Origin: Bradyrhizobium sp. CCGE-LA001
GTDB taxonomy: Bacteria; Pseudomonadota; Alphaproteobacteria; Rhizobiales; Xanthobacteraceae
DNA: 64,000 bases
Direction of reading: 5' to 3'
Assembly (NCBI RefSeq): GCF_000296215.2
Contig: NZ_CP013949.1
Coordinates: forward strand, 682,001 to 746,000
Made by a program: the position numbers and the translations under genes. Numbering within the stretch: position 1 is the stretch's first letter; each line of letters begins with the position of its first letter. The notes below the pieces were generated by a model, which searched no databases, was not told the DNA's origin, and worked only from the letters and a program-made list of their open reading frames with translations. Shown in pieces: positions 32,225 to 40,627 of this stretch.

Positions 32225-33838
32225 TCACATCCTTAGCAACGCCTGCCGGTCGATCTTCCCCGTGCCGGTCTTCGGCAGCTCGTCGGTGAAGATCACCTCG
32301 CGCGGATATTTGTAGGGCAGCAGCTTGCCCTTGACGTAGTCCTGGAGCCGCCGCGTCGCCTCGTTCTCGTTGGCGGCGCGGTTGTTCATCACGACAACGG
32401 CCTTCAGCGTCATGCGCCGGTCCGGCAGCTCGGCGGCGAACACGGCGCATTCGCGGATATCGGGGTGATCGGCGAGGCACAGCTCGACCTCGAGCGGATA
32501 GACCCACTGGCCGGAGATCTTGATGAGATCGTCGGCGCGGCCGCGGAAGAAGTGGAAGCCCTCGGCATCGCGAACGAAGCGATCGCCGGTGTAGATCCAG
32601 CCGCCCTCGCGGATGGTCTCGGCGGATTTATCCGGCCGGTTCCAGTACAGCGGCGTGTTGGAATCGCCGCGCACCCACAGAATGCCTTCCTCGCCGTCGG
32701 CGACGTCGCCTCCGTCCTTGTCGCGCAGCGCGACCTCGTAGCCGGGCACGCGCAGGCCGGCGGCGCCGAGCTTCTTCTGCTCGGGACGGTTGGAGAGATA
32801 GATGTGCAGCACCTCGGTCGAGCCGAGGCCTTCGACGATCTCGAGCCCGGTGAGCGTCTTCCAGCCGTTGAAGACTTCGGCCGAGAGCACCTCGGCTGCG
32901 GAGAGCGCCATCCGCAGGGACGAGAAGTTCGTCTTGTCCGCGCCCTCCGCCTTGGTCAGCGAGGTGTAGAGCGTCGGCAGGCCGAAGAAGACCGTCGGCT
33001 CGTACTGCTCGATCGCCGCAAAGATCGATGCGGGTTTCGGCTGTCCCGGCAGCAGCAGCGTTGCCGCGCCTGCCGAGAACGGGAAGGTGACGGAGTTGCC
33101 GAAGCCATAGGCGAAGAAGATCTTCGGCACCGAGAAGCAGATGTCCTCAAGCGTCAGCTTCAGCACGCTTCTCGCGAAGGCGGCCTCAGTGTAGGCCATG
33201 TCGTGCTGGAGATGCACGATGCCCTTGGGCCGGCCGGTGGAGCCGGAGGAGTACATCCAGAACGCCATCTCGTCGCGGTGCGTCGGGGCTTCCGCCAACT
33301 CCGCCGGAAATTGTGCAAGCCAGCCTGCCGCTGCGAATGCCTCAGGCGCGGCATGATCGCCGACCTCGCCATTGACGGTGATCAGCGTGCGCAGGCCGGT
33401 CGCCTTGCAGGCCTCCGCATTGAATCGCGCGCAGAGCTCGGCATCCGCCACCGCAACGGCCGCGCCGGAATCGGCGAGATAGAATTGCAACAGATCCGGT
33501 GGCGTCAGCGTGTTGATCAGGAGCGGCACGAAGCCGGCGCGCACCGCGCCGAAGAACGCGGCAGGATAGGCCGGCGTGTCGTCGAGGAACAACAGCACGC
33601 GGTCGCCGCGCTTGAGGCCGAGCGAGGCGAAGCCATTGCCCCAGCGGCAGGCTTCCGCGCAGAGCTCGGCATAGGTCCGTGTGCCGGCCGGACCGATGAG
33701 CGCGCGCTTGTCGCCGCGGCCCTTGCCGAGATTGTCGAACAGCACGCGGCTGGCGTTGTAGACTTGCGGAACGGCAAAGCCGATCTCGCGAGCCCCCGCG
33801 CTGTCCGCGGGCACCTGGTCGCGTATCTGGTTGCTCAT
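32225..33838 (-). CDS. benzoate-CoA-ligase-family aryl-CoA ligase
   Basis: A 537-aa ANL ligase close to benzoate/hydroxybenzoate-CoA ligases: SSGSTGRPKG at 197-206, FAYGFGNSVTFPFSAGA, LGSTEVLHIY and PKTGTGKIDR with catalytic K528. It should activate an aromatic acid, probably salicylate, 3-hydroxybenzoate or anthranilate, because its ATG overlaps the stop of a hydroxylase that acts on aryl-CoA esters (33835-33838). The frame is open upstream across the hydroxylase gene but that part is not coding. Confidence 0.88.
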   Translation of the reverse strand: MSNQIRDQVPADSAGAREIGFAVPQVYNASRVLFDNLGKGRGDKRALIGPAGTRTYAELCAEACRWGNGFASLGLKRGDRVLLFLDDTPAYPAAFFGAVRAGFVPLLINTLTPPDLLQFYLADSGAAVAVADAELCARFNAEACKATGLRTLITVNGEVGDHAAPEAFAAAGWLAQFPAELAEAPTHRDEMAFWMYSSGSTGRPKGIVHLQHDMAYTEAAFARSVLKLTLEDICFSVPKIFFAYGFGNSVTFPFSAGAATLLLPGQPKPASIFAAIEQYEPTVFFGLPTLYTSLTKAEGADKTNFSSLRMALSAAEVLSAEVFNGWKTLTGLEIVEGLGSTEVLHIYLSNRPEQKKLGAAGLRVPGYEVALRDKDGGDVADGEEGILWVRGDSNTPLYWNRPDKSAETIREGGWIYTGDRFVRDAEGFHFFRGRADDLIKISGQWVYPLEVELCLADHPDIRECAVFAAELPDRRMTLKAVVVMNNRAANENEATRRLQDYVKGKLLPYKYPREVIFTDELPKTGTGKIDRQALLRM

Positions 33839-34974
33839 GCCGCATCTCCAGTATTCTTGGCGGCCTCGTAACGTGCCATGAAGGCCGGCGACATGTGGCG
33901 TAGGCGGGCGTCGTCGATCCGGCCGGAGCGGGTGATGTAGCTGTAGGCGAAATCCATCAGGTCGAGCTGCATGTGCTGGGCGAAGTGCTCGTACCAGAAG
34001 GCGCTGGTGCGCGCGGCGTTGACGAGCTTCTGCACCACCGGCTTGCGCGCTGCCTGATAGCGATGCAACGCGGTCGTCAGATGCGCGTCGGATTCCAGCG
34101 CCTTGACCAGCGCGATGGCGTCCTCGATCGCAAGGCGCGTGCCCGAGCCGATCGAGAAATGCGCTGAGTGCAGGGCATCGCCGAGCAGCACCATGTTCTT
34201 GAACGACCAGTGCTCGTTCCAGACCCAGGGAAAGTTGCGCCACACTGACTTGTTGGAGACCAAGCAATGGCCGCCGAGCGTGTCCGCAAAGACCTCTTCG
34301 CAGACGCCCTTGGACTGCTCGACGTCCTTGTAGGCGAAGCCATAGGCTTGCCACGTCGCGTGGTCGCATTCGACCAGGAAGGTGCTCATGGCCGGCGAGT
34401 AGCGGTAGTGATGGGCATTGAAGGCGCCGCGGTCCGTCTTCACGAAGGTCTGCGACAGCGTGTCGAAGCGTTTCGATGTGCCGTACCAGACGAACTTGTT
34501 GGAGGAGTAGGACAGCGAGGTGCCGAAATCGCCTTCATAGGCGCGCCGCACAAGCGAGTTCAGCCCGTCAGCGGCGACGATCAGATCGTGGCCGTTGAGC
34601 TGGTCGATGGCGTGGATCTGGGTGTCGAAGCGCGGCGTGACGCCAACGTCGAGCGCGCGCTGCTGCAGGAATCTGAGCAGGTCGAGCCGTCCGATCGAGG
34701 AGAAGCCGACCCCGTCGATGGCGACGCTGTCGCCGTGCAGGTTCAGCGTGATGTTCTCCCAGCTCTCCATATGCGGCGCGATCGCGTCGACCGTCTCGGG
34801 ATCGTCGGCGCGCAGGAATTCCAGGGCCTGGTCCGAGAACACGACGCCAAAACCCCAGGTCGCGTCGGCCGGGTTCTGTTCGAACAGGTCGACCTGATCC
34901 TCGGGGTGACGCTTCTTCCAGAGATAGGCAAAGTAGAGCCCACCGGGCCCCCCGCCAATCACGGCGATCCGCAA
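33835..34974 (-). CDS. aryl-CoA hydroxylase (salicylyl-CoA 5-hydroxylase-like)
   Basis: A 379-aa FAD monooxygenase. GGGPGG at 7-12 binds FAD, FGVVFSDQAL is typical of the salicylyl-CoA 5-hydroxylase and anthraniloyl-CoA monooxygenase group rather than of free-acid hydroxylases, and LLGDALHSAHFSIGSGTRLAIEDA at about 263-287 is the second FAD motif. It uses NADH and O2 to add a para-hydroxyl. From salicylyl-CoA or 3-hydroxybenzoyl-CoA the product is gentisyl-CoA, which fits the gentisate dioxygenase at 29722. The shared motif at 34989-35013 is 15 bp upstream. It is coupled to the ligase by a 4-bp overlap. Confidence 0.85.
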   Translation of the reverse strand: MRIAVIGGGPGGLYFAYLWKKRHPEDQVDLFEQNPADATWGFGVVFSDQALEFLRADDPETVDAIAPHMESWENITLNLHGDSVAIDGVGFSSIGRLDLLRFLQQRALDVGVTPRFDTQIHAIDQLNGHDLIVAADGLNSLVRRAYEGDFGTSLSYSSNKFVWYGTSKRFDTLSQTFVKTDRGAFNAHHYRYSPAMSTFLVECDHATWQAYGFAYKDVEQSKGVCEEVFADTLGGHCLVSNKSVWRNFPWVWNEHWSFKNMVLLGDALHSAHFSIGSGTRLAIEDAIALVKALESDAHLTTALHRYQAARKPVVQKLVNAARTSAFWYEHFAQHMQLDLMDFAYSYITRSGRIDDARLRHMSPAFMARYEAAKNTGDAA

Positions 34975-34988
34975 CGTCTGCCTCCCTA

Positions 34989-35013
34989 ATTGACAGTATA
35001 CTTACTATCTAAG
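34989..35013. promoter_or_regulatory. shared operator motif, hydroxylase side
   Basis: A 25-bp block starting ATTGACAGTATACTTACT, 22 of 25 bases the same as 30788-30812. The core TTGACAGTATACT is identical. It lies directly upstream of the hydroxylase-ligase operon. Further on, 35014-35164 shows no gene. Confidence 0.65.
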
Positions 35014-35164
35014 GGTAGACTAATGGGCTCCCGCGTCCGGCGCCAGCAGAATTATCGGCCAGCGCGGACACACCAAAGCTCATCTTCGGACCGCACGTTT
35101 TGCGGGCGTCCGAACCGTCAGGTCCGAATCATAGCCAAACCGCGCCGGCTTGGCTATTCGCGCC

Positions 35165-35380
35165 TCAAACGCAGCGCTTCACATAGACCCCGTTCACCAG
35201 GACCCTGGTGCAGCGCACGGCGGGAACCGGCTTCCGGACCACGACGGCCGCGTTCGGCCCGGCGCAACCGGCGCGATAGACGCCGCGGGCGCAAACCACC
35301 GCATTGGCGTCGGTGGTTTCGAAGGTCATGGTGGCCGCGAAGGCAAGCAGTGCAGAAGCGACGAGCAGCAACGAACGCAT
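35165..35380 (-). CDS. small exported Cys-containing protein
   Basis: A 71-aa protein with a signal peptide (MRSLLLVASALLAFAATM then a DANA-like cleavage region near residue 26) and four cysteines in the mature 45 residues (VVCARGVYRAGCAGP and VRCTRVLVNGVYVKRCV). Similar small GVYRAGCAGPxGA proteins are frequent in Bradyrhizobium and have no known role. ATG 35380 has GGAGGA upstream. Mature protein probably periplasmic or surface, with two disulfides. Confidence 0.75.
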   Translation of the reverse strand: MRSLLLVASALLAFAATMTFETTDANAVVCARGVYRAGCAGPNAAVVVRKPVPAVRCTRVLVNGVYVKRCV

Positions 35381-35445
35381 GTGGTCCTCCCGGGCTTGTC
35401 GTGATCGAAATCGGATACTTGCAATAGATTTGTCGTCGCAGGCGC

Positions 35446-35463
35446 GCGTGAATTCATTCACGC
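35446..35463. promoter_or_regulatory. 18-bp palindrome upstream of small secreted gene
   Basis: Arms GCGTGAAT and ATTCACGC around TC, 66 bp upstream of the gene starting at 35380 and 39 bp after the stop of the gene at 35502. It could be an operator or, for the gene above, a stem without T-tract. Confidence 0.4.
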
Positions 35464-35501
35464 ACGTGATCAATCATGTCGTCCCTTGGGGCGTACGAGA
35501 G

Positions 35502-36362
35502 CTATCTCGCCGCGAACGGCGCGAGCACGTCCTTGCACGCGGGCGACAGCGAAGCAGCCCTGTTGGAAATGCATTGAATGATGCGGCCGCCTCCGGGCGC
35601 GACGCCCGCGCAGAGCGTGCGGATGTCGGCGCCGCAGGCCGACCTCACGATGAACAGCTCCTCGCGCGGCAGCAAGGGACGCAACACGATCACGGCTGGC
35701 GCGGCCGCCGGTGCTGCTCCCGCCGCCGGCGCTGCTGCCGCCGGAGCCGCACCCGCGGGCGCCGCCGCTGCGGCAGCGCCGCCGGCGGCTGCAGCGCTCA
35801 CGGCCTTCTCGCAGGCGGGCGAGACCTTGGCCTTGTTCTTCTCAAGGCATTCGAGCGCGGGCGCGCCGCCCGGCGGCACGCTGGCGCACACCTTGGGATA
35901 ATCGCCACGGCACGCGCTCTTGACTGCCGCGACCTGCGCGCTGCTCGGCTGCTTGGCGGCAGCGGCCTTCGGCGCCGGTGCGGCGGCTGGCTTCGCTGCT
36001 GGGGCGGCATCAGCCTTTGGCGCGGCTGGCGCCGTTTCTGCCTTGGGCGCGGCCTCGGTCTTCGGCGCGGCGGGCGCGGCTTCGGTCTTGGCGGGCTCGA
36101 CGGCGCGAACGGCGGTCTGGCATCCCGCTGACAGGCTCGACATGTTCTTCGCCAGGCATTGATACGCTTCCACGCCGCCGGGCGTGACGCTCGCGCAATG
36201 CGCCATGAAATCCGAGCGGCAGGCGGAGCGGATGGCGCTCTTCTGGGCCTCGGTCGGTGCTTGCGCAGACGCCCCTGTTGCAATTGCGAAGAGTGCTGCC
36301 GCCAGCAACGCCTTGCGCGTCGATGCCTGTTTCGTCGATGCCTGTTTCAATGTGTTGAACAT
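35502..36362 (-). CDS. exported protein with three Cys-rich repeats
   Basis: A 286-aa protein. A signal peptide ends at ATGASAQA near residue 35. Three copies of the cysteine-rich repeat (GLG1/PF00839-like) follow: AIRSACRSDFMAHCASVTPGG, AVKSACRGDYPKVCASVPPGG and IVRSACGADIRTLCAGVAPGG begin them, each with a further pair of Cys about 15 and 25 residues later. They are joined by two low-complexity linkers, the first Ala/Pro/Lys rich, the second Ala/Gly/Pro rich. Likely periplasmic or surface and disulfide bonded. ATG 36362 is chosen as the Met next to the signal; a 15-bp tandem duplication near 36319-36348 repeats KQAST just before the hydrophobic core. Confidence 0.8.
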   Translation of the reverse strand: MFNTLKQASTKQASTRKALLAAALFAIATGASAQAPTEAQKSAIRSACRSDFMAHCASVTPGGVEAYQCLAKNMSSLSAGCQTAVRAVEPAKTEAAPAAPKTEAAPKAETAPAAPKADAAPAAKPAAAPAPKAAAAKQPSSAQVAAVKSACRGDYPKVCASVPPGGAPALECLEKNKAKVSPACEKAVSAAAAGGAAAAAAPAGAAPAAAAPAAGAAPAAAPAVIVLRPLLPREELFIVRSACGADIRTLCAGVAPGGGRIIQCISNRAASLSPACKDVLAPFAAR

Positions 36363-36507
36363 GTGATGTCCTGCCCTGCCGGCCACGCCGACGACGTTTA
36401 AAATGTAATGCAATCGCAATCATCGCGAGTGACGCCCTCGCAAGCGACATCATTCGCCGCTTTGGCGTCACCCGCAAGTCAATTATGTCGGCGCCGTAAC
36501 CGCGCCG

Positions 36508-37509
36508 TCAGAGCTTGACCATGCGCTTGCCGCGGTTTTCGCCCGCGAGCAATCCGATCAACGCATTCGGCGTATTTTCGAGGCCATCGATGATGTCCTC
36601 CTGCACTTTCAGTCTGCCGGATTTGACCCAGGTCTGGAGGTCGGCGAGCGCGCGCTGGCTCTCCTTCATGTAGTCCATCACGATGAAACCCTGCATCACG
36701 AGGCGTTTCACCACGATCAAGCCAGGCACGCCGCGTGGGCCGTGGGCAGAAGGCGTGCCGTCATATTGCGAGATCGCGCCGCAGCAGGCGACGCGGCCGT
36801 AATTGTTCATCTGCGGCAGGCAGGCTTCGAGAATGTCGCCGCCGACATTGTCGAAGTAGACGTCGATGCCCTTCGGCGCAGCCGCACGCAACGCCTTGAA
36901 CACCGCGCCGTCCTTGTAGTCGACGGCGGCATCGAAGCCGAGCTCGGAGGTCAGCCAGTTGCACTTCTCAGTGCCGCCCGCGATGCCGACAACGTGGCAT
37001 CCCCTGATCTTGGCGATCTGGCCGACGATCGAGCCGACTGAGCCGGCGGCCGCGGAGACCACGACCGTCTCGCCCTCCTTCGGCTTGCCGATCTCCAGCA
37101 GGCCGAAGTAAGCGGTGAGGCCGGCGATGCCGAACACGCTGAGCAGATGCGTCATCGGCTCGAGCTTCGGCATCTTGGTGAGATGCTTGGCCGGGACGGC
37201 GGCAAATTCCTGCCAGCCGGTGTCGCCGAACACGATGTCGCCAGGCGCAAGGCCCGGCGCCTTCGAGCTGACGACCTCGGCGATGGCGCCGCCGGCCATC
37301 ACGCTGTTGGCTTCGACGGCGGAGCGATAGGTCGCGCCGTGCATCCAGGCGCGGTTGGCGGCGTCAAGCGAGATGTATCGCACGCGCAGCAAGGCCTCGC
37401 CGTCCTTTGGCTCCGGCGGCGCGCTCTCCACCATCTTGAAATGCTCGGGGCCGAGCTTGCCGCTGGGCTTCTCCACCAGAAGGATCTGGCGATTGATGTT
37501 GCCGCTCAT
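36508..37509 (-). CDS. NADP-dependent oxidoreductase (MDR, CurA/LTB4DH-like)
   Basis: A 333-aa zinc-free medium-chain reductase: the nucleotide loop SAAAGSVGSIVGQIAKIRG (AAxGxVG) near residues 155-175, VDVYFDNVGG-like IDVYFDNVGGDILE, and GKLGPEHFK at the start. The group reduces enone double bonds with NADPH. ATG 37509 gives the usual N-terminus. The product is probably cytoplasmic and acts in general enone detoxification; no operon partner is seen. Confidence 0.88.
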   Translation of the reverse strand: MSGNINRQILLVEKPSGKLGPEHFKMVESAPPEPKDGEALLRVRYISLDAANRAWMHGATYRSAVEANSVMAGGAIAEVVSSKAPGLAPGDIVFGDTGWQEFAAVPAKHLTKMPKLEPMTHLLSVFGIAGLTAYFGLLEIGKPKEGETVVVSAAAGSVGSIVGQIAKIRGCHVVGIAGGTEKCNWLTSELGFDAAVDYKDGAVFKALRAAAPKGIDVYFDNVGGDILEACLPQMNNYGRVACCGAISQYDGTPSAHGPRGVPGLIVVKRLVMQGFIVMDYMKESQRALADLQTWVKSGRLKVQEDIIDGLENTPNALIGLLAGENRGKRMVKL

Positions 37510-37695
37510 GGCGTTTCCCTCTTCGAATTTTGTTCTTGATGCATCCGCAGCCGCGAGAGCGTGCAAGCCGCATGTGTTGTGCGCTGCATGAAGGCTAAAG
37601 CGCTGCGTTCCATTTCACAACGGGAACATCCGGCCAACGCCAACACACGCAAAGCGTTTGCGTCATCGTGGTATTTGCGCCCCGCTCCGGCTCCT

Positions 37696-38526
37696 TCAGG
37701 GGAGGGTCGCACCAGTGCCGCGGTCGCTATTTCCCGCAAACACGCGATCCAGCGCCGCGTCATATGTCGCCTGCACCAGCTCCGGATGCAGCTTGCCCAA
37801 CGCTTCCATCATCACGCCGGAGTTGATCTCGAGCACGCTCCACCTGGCATCCACGCGGACAAGGTCGATCGAGGCGAAAGCGATGCCGATGGCATGCGCT
37901 GCATCGATCGCGAGCTTCACGCAGGTCGCGCGAACATCGTCCTCCTCCAGCAGCACCGGCTTTGCGCCGGCATCGAGATTGTGCCGCCAATCTTTGCCGC
38001 GCTGCTTGCTGTAGACCACGAGGGGCGCATCATCGAGCAGCACCACGCGGACCTCGTCCTCGATCGCGACATAGGGCGAGATCACGAGGCCGGCGCTCAT
38101 GGAAAAAACCTCTCCAACCGCGTGGTCGAGCTCCGCCTCCGTCTTCACCTTGAACACGGCGCGCCCCGACGTCCCCTCGTTCGGCTTCACCACCACGCCT
38201 TGCCGATTCTGCGCGAGCAGCGACAGCATCCTCTCGCGCCAATCGGTGCCGGCGATTTGCGTGCCCAGCTTCGGGTTGAGGAAGAGATGATGGGCAATGC
38301 AAGGCACGCCCTCGAGCGCCAGTGCCTCGGCGGTGGCCGATTTATCATTGGCGAGGCGGTGCGCAATGCCGCTGTTGAGGCCGATGTCGTAGCCGAAGGC
38401 GAAGCGGCGCATCTCGCCCCGGCGCATCGCGATCAACCATCCGTCGGCGCGGACGTCGACGGTGATGCCGTGCTCTGCGCAATAGCGCCTGATCGCCTGG
38501 ACGAAGATCCGCTCGCCGCCTGCCAT
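37696..38526 (-). CDS. ATP-grasp protein, RimK-like
   Basis: A 276-aa protein with an ATP-grasp layout: GVVVKPNEGTSGRAVFKV is the ATP lysine and glycine loop, VISPYVAIEDEVRVVLLDD the central strand and LVRVDARWSVLEINSGVMME the metal-binding Glu/Asn segment. It should join a carboxylate to an amine or thiol with ATP; the substrate is unknown. ATG 38526 is the Met next to the first conserved strand. The gap 37510-37695 to the oxidoreductase shows no feature. Confidence 0.78.
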   Translation of the reverse strand: MAGGERIFVQAIRRYCAEHGITVDVRADGWLIAMRRGEMRRFAFGYDIGLNSGIAHRLANDKSATAEALALEGVPCIAHHLFLNPKLGTQIAGTDWRERMLSLLAQNRQGVVVKPNEGTSGRAVFKVKTEAELDHAVGEVFSMSAGLVISPYVAIEDEVRVVLLDDAPLVVYSKQRGKDWRHNLDAGAKPVLLEEDDVRATCVKLAIDAAHAIGIAFASIDLVRVDARWSVLEINSGVMMEALGKLHPELVQATYDAALDRVFAGNSDRGTGATLP

Positions 38527-38901
38527 GGTGATTGCCGTCGTTCCTGGCGCCGAAAGCCGCAAAAATGCGGGAAATGGCGCCAAACCGGGTGAAGATCAGA
38601 GCTATTCTTAATGAAATTCTTGCGAGCGCGATGGAAATTAAGTGCTGCCGTCGAGCCTCGCGGGGAAAAGAAATTGCCCGCCGTGCGCGCTCGGCAGCAA
38701 ATTCGTTAATGATGCGCCCAAATCAGCCCAAATGCAGGTTTGATCAGCGTCAATTGCATCCGAAACGAGGTTGATTATTGGTCTCAATGGCGTAGATCAC
38801 ACACACGAAATCCTCCGCCATGGCAAATGGTGCTCGCCCCGCAGTCAGGGCCGGGCAACGCTGTTGCCCGAAAACCGCAAATATTCGGAATATCGAAAAT
38901 C
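38527..38901. other. intergenic region, 375 bp
   Basis: It lies between the divergent ATP-grasp and ferredoxin-reductase genes and is clearly less GC-rich in the part 38590-38800 (AATTAAGTGC, GTTGATTATTGG). Short open frames run through it but none looks coding. Near the reductase start, ATATTCGGAATAT at 38881-38893 is symmetric apart from its centre. Promoters for both genes probably lie here. Confidence 0.5.
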
Positions 38902-39675
38902 ATGAGCGCGTTTTACCGAGAGAAGGTTCTTTCCGTCCACCACTGGACCGATACGCTGTTCAGCTTCCGCGCCACGCGCGACACCGGCTTCCGGTTCCAG
39001 AACGGCCAGTTCGCCATGATCGGCCTCGAGATCGACGGCCGTCCCTTGCTGCGCGCCTACAGCATGGCGAGCGCGAACCACGAGGAACAGCTCGAATTCT
39101 TTTCGATCAAGGTCCAGGACGGTCCGCTGACCTCGCGCCTGCAGAAGATCAAGGAAGGCGACACCATCCTGGTCGGCCGCAAGGCGACCGGCACGCTGAT
39201 CACCGACAACCTCATCCCGGGCAAGCGGCTGCTGCTGCTCTCGACCGGCACCGGCCTTGCGCCGTTCGCGAGCCTGATCAAGGACCCCGAGGTCTACGAC
39301 CAGTTCGACTCGATCGTGCTGGTGCATGGCTGCCGCCAGGTGTCCGAGCTCGCCTATGGCGAGAGACTGGTCGCTTCCTTGCGCGAAGACGAGCTGTTCG
39401 GCGAGCTGCTCGCGGACAAGCTGATCTACTATCCGACCGTGACGCGCGAGCCGTTCAAGAACCGCGGCCGCATCACCGACCTCATCAGCTCCGAGCAGAT
39501 CTTCAACGATATCGGCCAAGGTCCGCTCGACATCGCCACCGACCGCATCATGATGTGCGGCAGCCCGGCGATGCTCGAAGAGCTGAAGCAGATGTTCGAA
39601 GGCCGCGACTTCGTCGAGGGCAGCGGCAACAAGCCCGGTCATTTCGTGATCGAGAAGGCCTTCGTCGAGCGCTAG
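38902..39675 (+). CDS. fpr: ferredoxin-NADP reductase
   Basis: A 257-aa flavoprotein of the bacterial class: RAYSMAS near residue 50 is the FAD motif, GTGLAPFASLIKDP the NADP motif and MMCGSPAMLEEL the C-terminal part; the ending VIEKAFVER is typical of subclass I alphaproteobacterial enzymes. It passes electrons between NADPH and ferredoxin or flavodoxin, often in oxidative-stress defence. ATG 38902 is chosen from the conserved MSAFYREKVLSV start; frames upstream lie in the intergenic region. Confidence 0.93.
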   Translation: MSAFYREKVLSVHHWTDTLFSFRATRDTGFRFQNGQFAMIGLEIDGRPLLRAYSMASANHEEQLEFFSIKVQDGPLTSRLQKIKEGDTILVGRKATGTLITDNLIPGKRLLLLSTGTGLAPFASLIKDPEVYDQFDSIVLVHGCRQVSELAYGERLVASLREDELFGELLADKLIYYPTVTREPFKNRGRITDLISSEQIFNDIGQGPLDIATDRIMMCGSPAMLEELKQMFEGRDFVEGSGNKPGHFVIEKAFVER

Positions 39676-39701
39676 TCTAGCGCAGCCATCCTCATGGTGT
39701 C

Positions 39702-39740
39702 GTCCTGGCCTAGTGCGCAATTGCGCAAGGGGGCCAGGAC
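39702..39740. repeat. nested palindromic repeat between convergent genes
   Basis: Outer arms GTCCTGGCC (39702-39710) and GGCCAGGAC (39732-39740) enclose a perfect 14-bp palindrome TGCGCAATTGCGCA (39714-39727). It lies 26 bp after the reductase stop, and I recall the block as a common Bradyrhizobium repeat. It may end transcription. Confidence 0.7.
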
Positions 39741-39806
39741 CCATATCCGCCTGTCAGGGATACGACGCAGCCGCAGGGAACACCGCTGACCGCGTAGCCA
39801 GCGAGC

Positions 39807-40190
39807 TCAGAACATACCGTTCGGATTGGCTGCATGCTCGGGCACGACCTGCAGCACATCCCAATGTTCAACGATCTTTCCCTCGTCGTCGAGCCGGAAA
39901 ATATCGATTCCCGCGTAGTCGTGGTCTCCAGGCCAGTGCTGGAAGCAATGGAGAACGACGTACTCGTTCTCCGCCACGACCCGCTTTATCTCGACTCGCT
40001 TGCCCGGCCACTCGCGAGCCATGCGCTCGAAATAATCGATGAAGCCCTTCTTTCCGGTTTCAACATGCGGATTGTGCTGGATGTACTCGTCGCCAACGAA
40101 GCGCGCGATGGCCTCGGCAGGCCGGCACGCGTTGAACATCAACTCGTAGAAGGCGATCACATTCGCCTTGTTCCGTTCCAGATGGTGCAC
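39807..40190 (-). CDS. SnoaL/NTF2-like protein
   Basis: A 127-aa NTF2-fold protein: ERNKANVIAFYELMFNACRP at the start, YIQHNPHV and the ending WDVLQVVPEHAANPNGMF are typical of the SnoaL-like predicted ester cyclases. GTG 40190 is chosen because AAGGGAG lies 7 nt upstream and it opens directly on the conserved helix; no ATG is suitably placed. It is 44 bp after the RidA-family gene and probably in one operon. Function unknown. Confidence 0.82.
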   Translation of the reverse strand: MHHLERNKANVIAFYELMFNACRPAEAIARFVGDEYIQHNPHVETGKKGFIDYFERMAREWPGKRVEIKRVVAENEYVVLHCFQHWPGDHDYAGIDIFRLDDEGKIVEHWDVLQVVPEHAANPNGMF

Positions 40191-40234
40191 GACACGCTCC
40201 CTTATGAGATCACTGGCGACCAGGCGCGCTGAAT

Positions 40235-40627
40235 TCAGCCCGGGATGCGAGCAATGACCTTGATCTCGAAGTCGAACCCCGCGAGCCAATTGACGCCGAT
40301 CGCCGTCCAATTCGGATAAGGCTCCTCTGCAAACACCTCGCTCTTGACGGTCATGATCGTCGCGAACTGATTTTCGGGATCGGTGTGAAAGGTCGTCACG
40401 TCGACGATATCGTCAAGCCCGTATCCACCTGCTTTCAAGGTCGCCTCGAGATTCGCAAATGCCAGACGGACCTGAGCCTCGAAATCCGGCTCGGGCGAGC
40501 CATCGCGGCGGCTGCCGACCTGGCCGGAGACGAACAGGAGATCACCCGATCTGATCGCTGCGGAATAGGCGTGCGACTTATAGAGGTCATGTCGGCCGGC
40601 GGGGAAAACAGCATCGCGCTTGGTCAT
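40235..40627 (-). CDS. RidA/YjgF-family protein
   Basis: A 130-aa RidA-fold protein, probably a trimer. LLFVSGQVGSRRDGSPEPDFEAQVRLAFANLE matches the family. The arginine that in true RidA holds the imine carboxylate (the RxxV/I near position 105 in IEVEAIA) is not clearly present; the ending reads FDFEIKVIARIPG, so it may not be an enamine deaminase. It is divergent from the FMN protein gene. Confidence 0.85.
   Translation of the reverse strand: MTKRDAVFPAGRHDLYKSHAYSAAIRSGDLLFVSGQVGSRRDGSPEPDFEAQVRLAFANLEATLKAGGYGLDDIVDVTTFHTDPENQFATIMTVKSEVFAEEPYPNWTAIGVNWLAGFDFEIKVIARIPG

Noticed and set aside
33839..34369. Longer start for the aryl-CoA ligase
   Set aside because: The extension overlaps the hydroxylase gene in another frame and gives no recognisable domain. 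ATG 33838 matches the family start and the coupled overlap.
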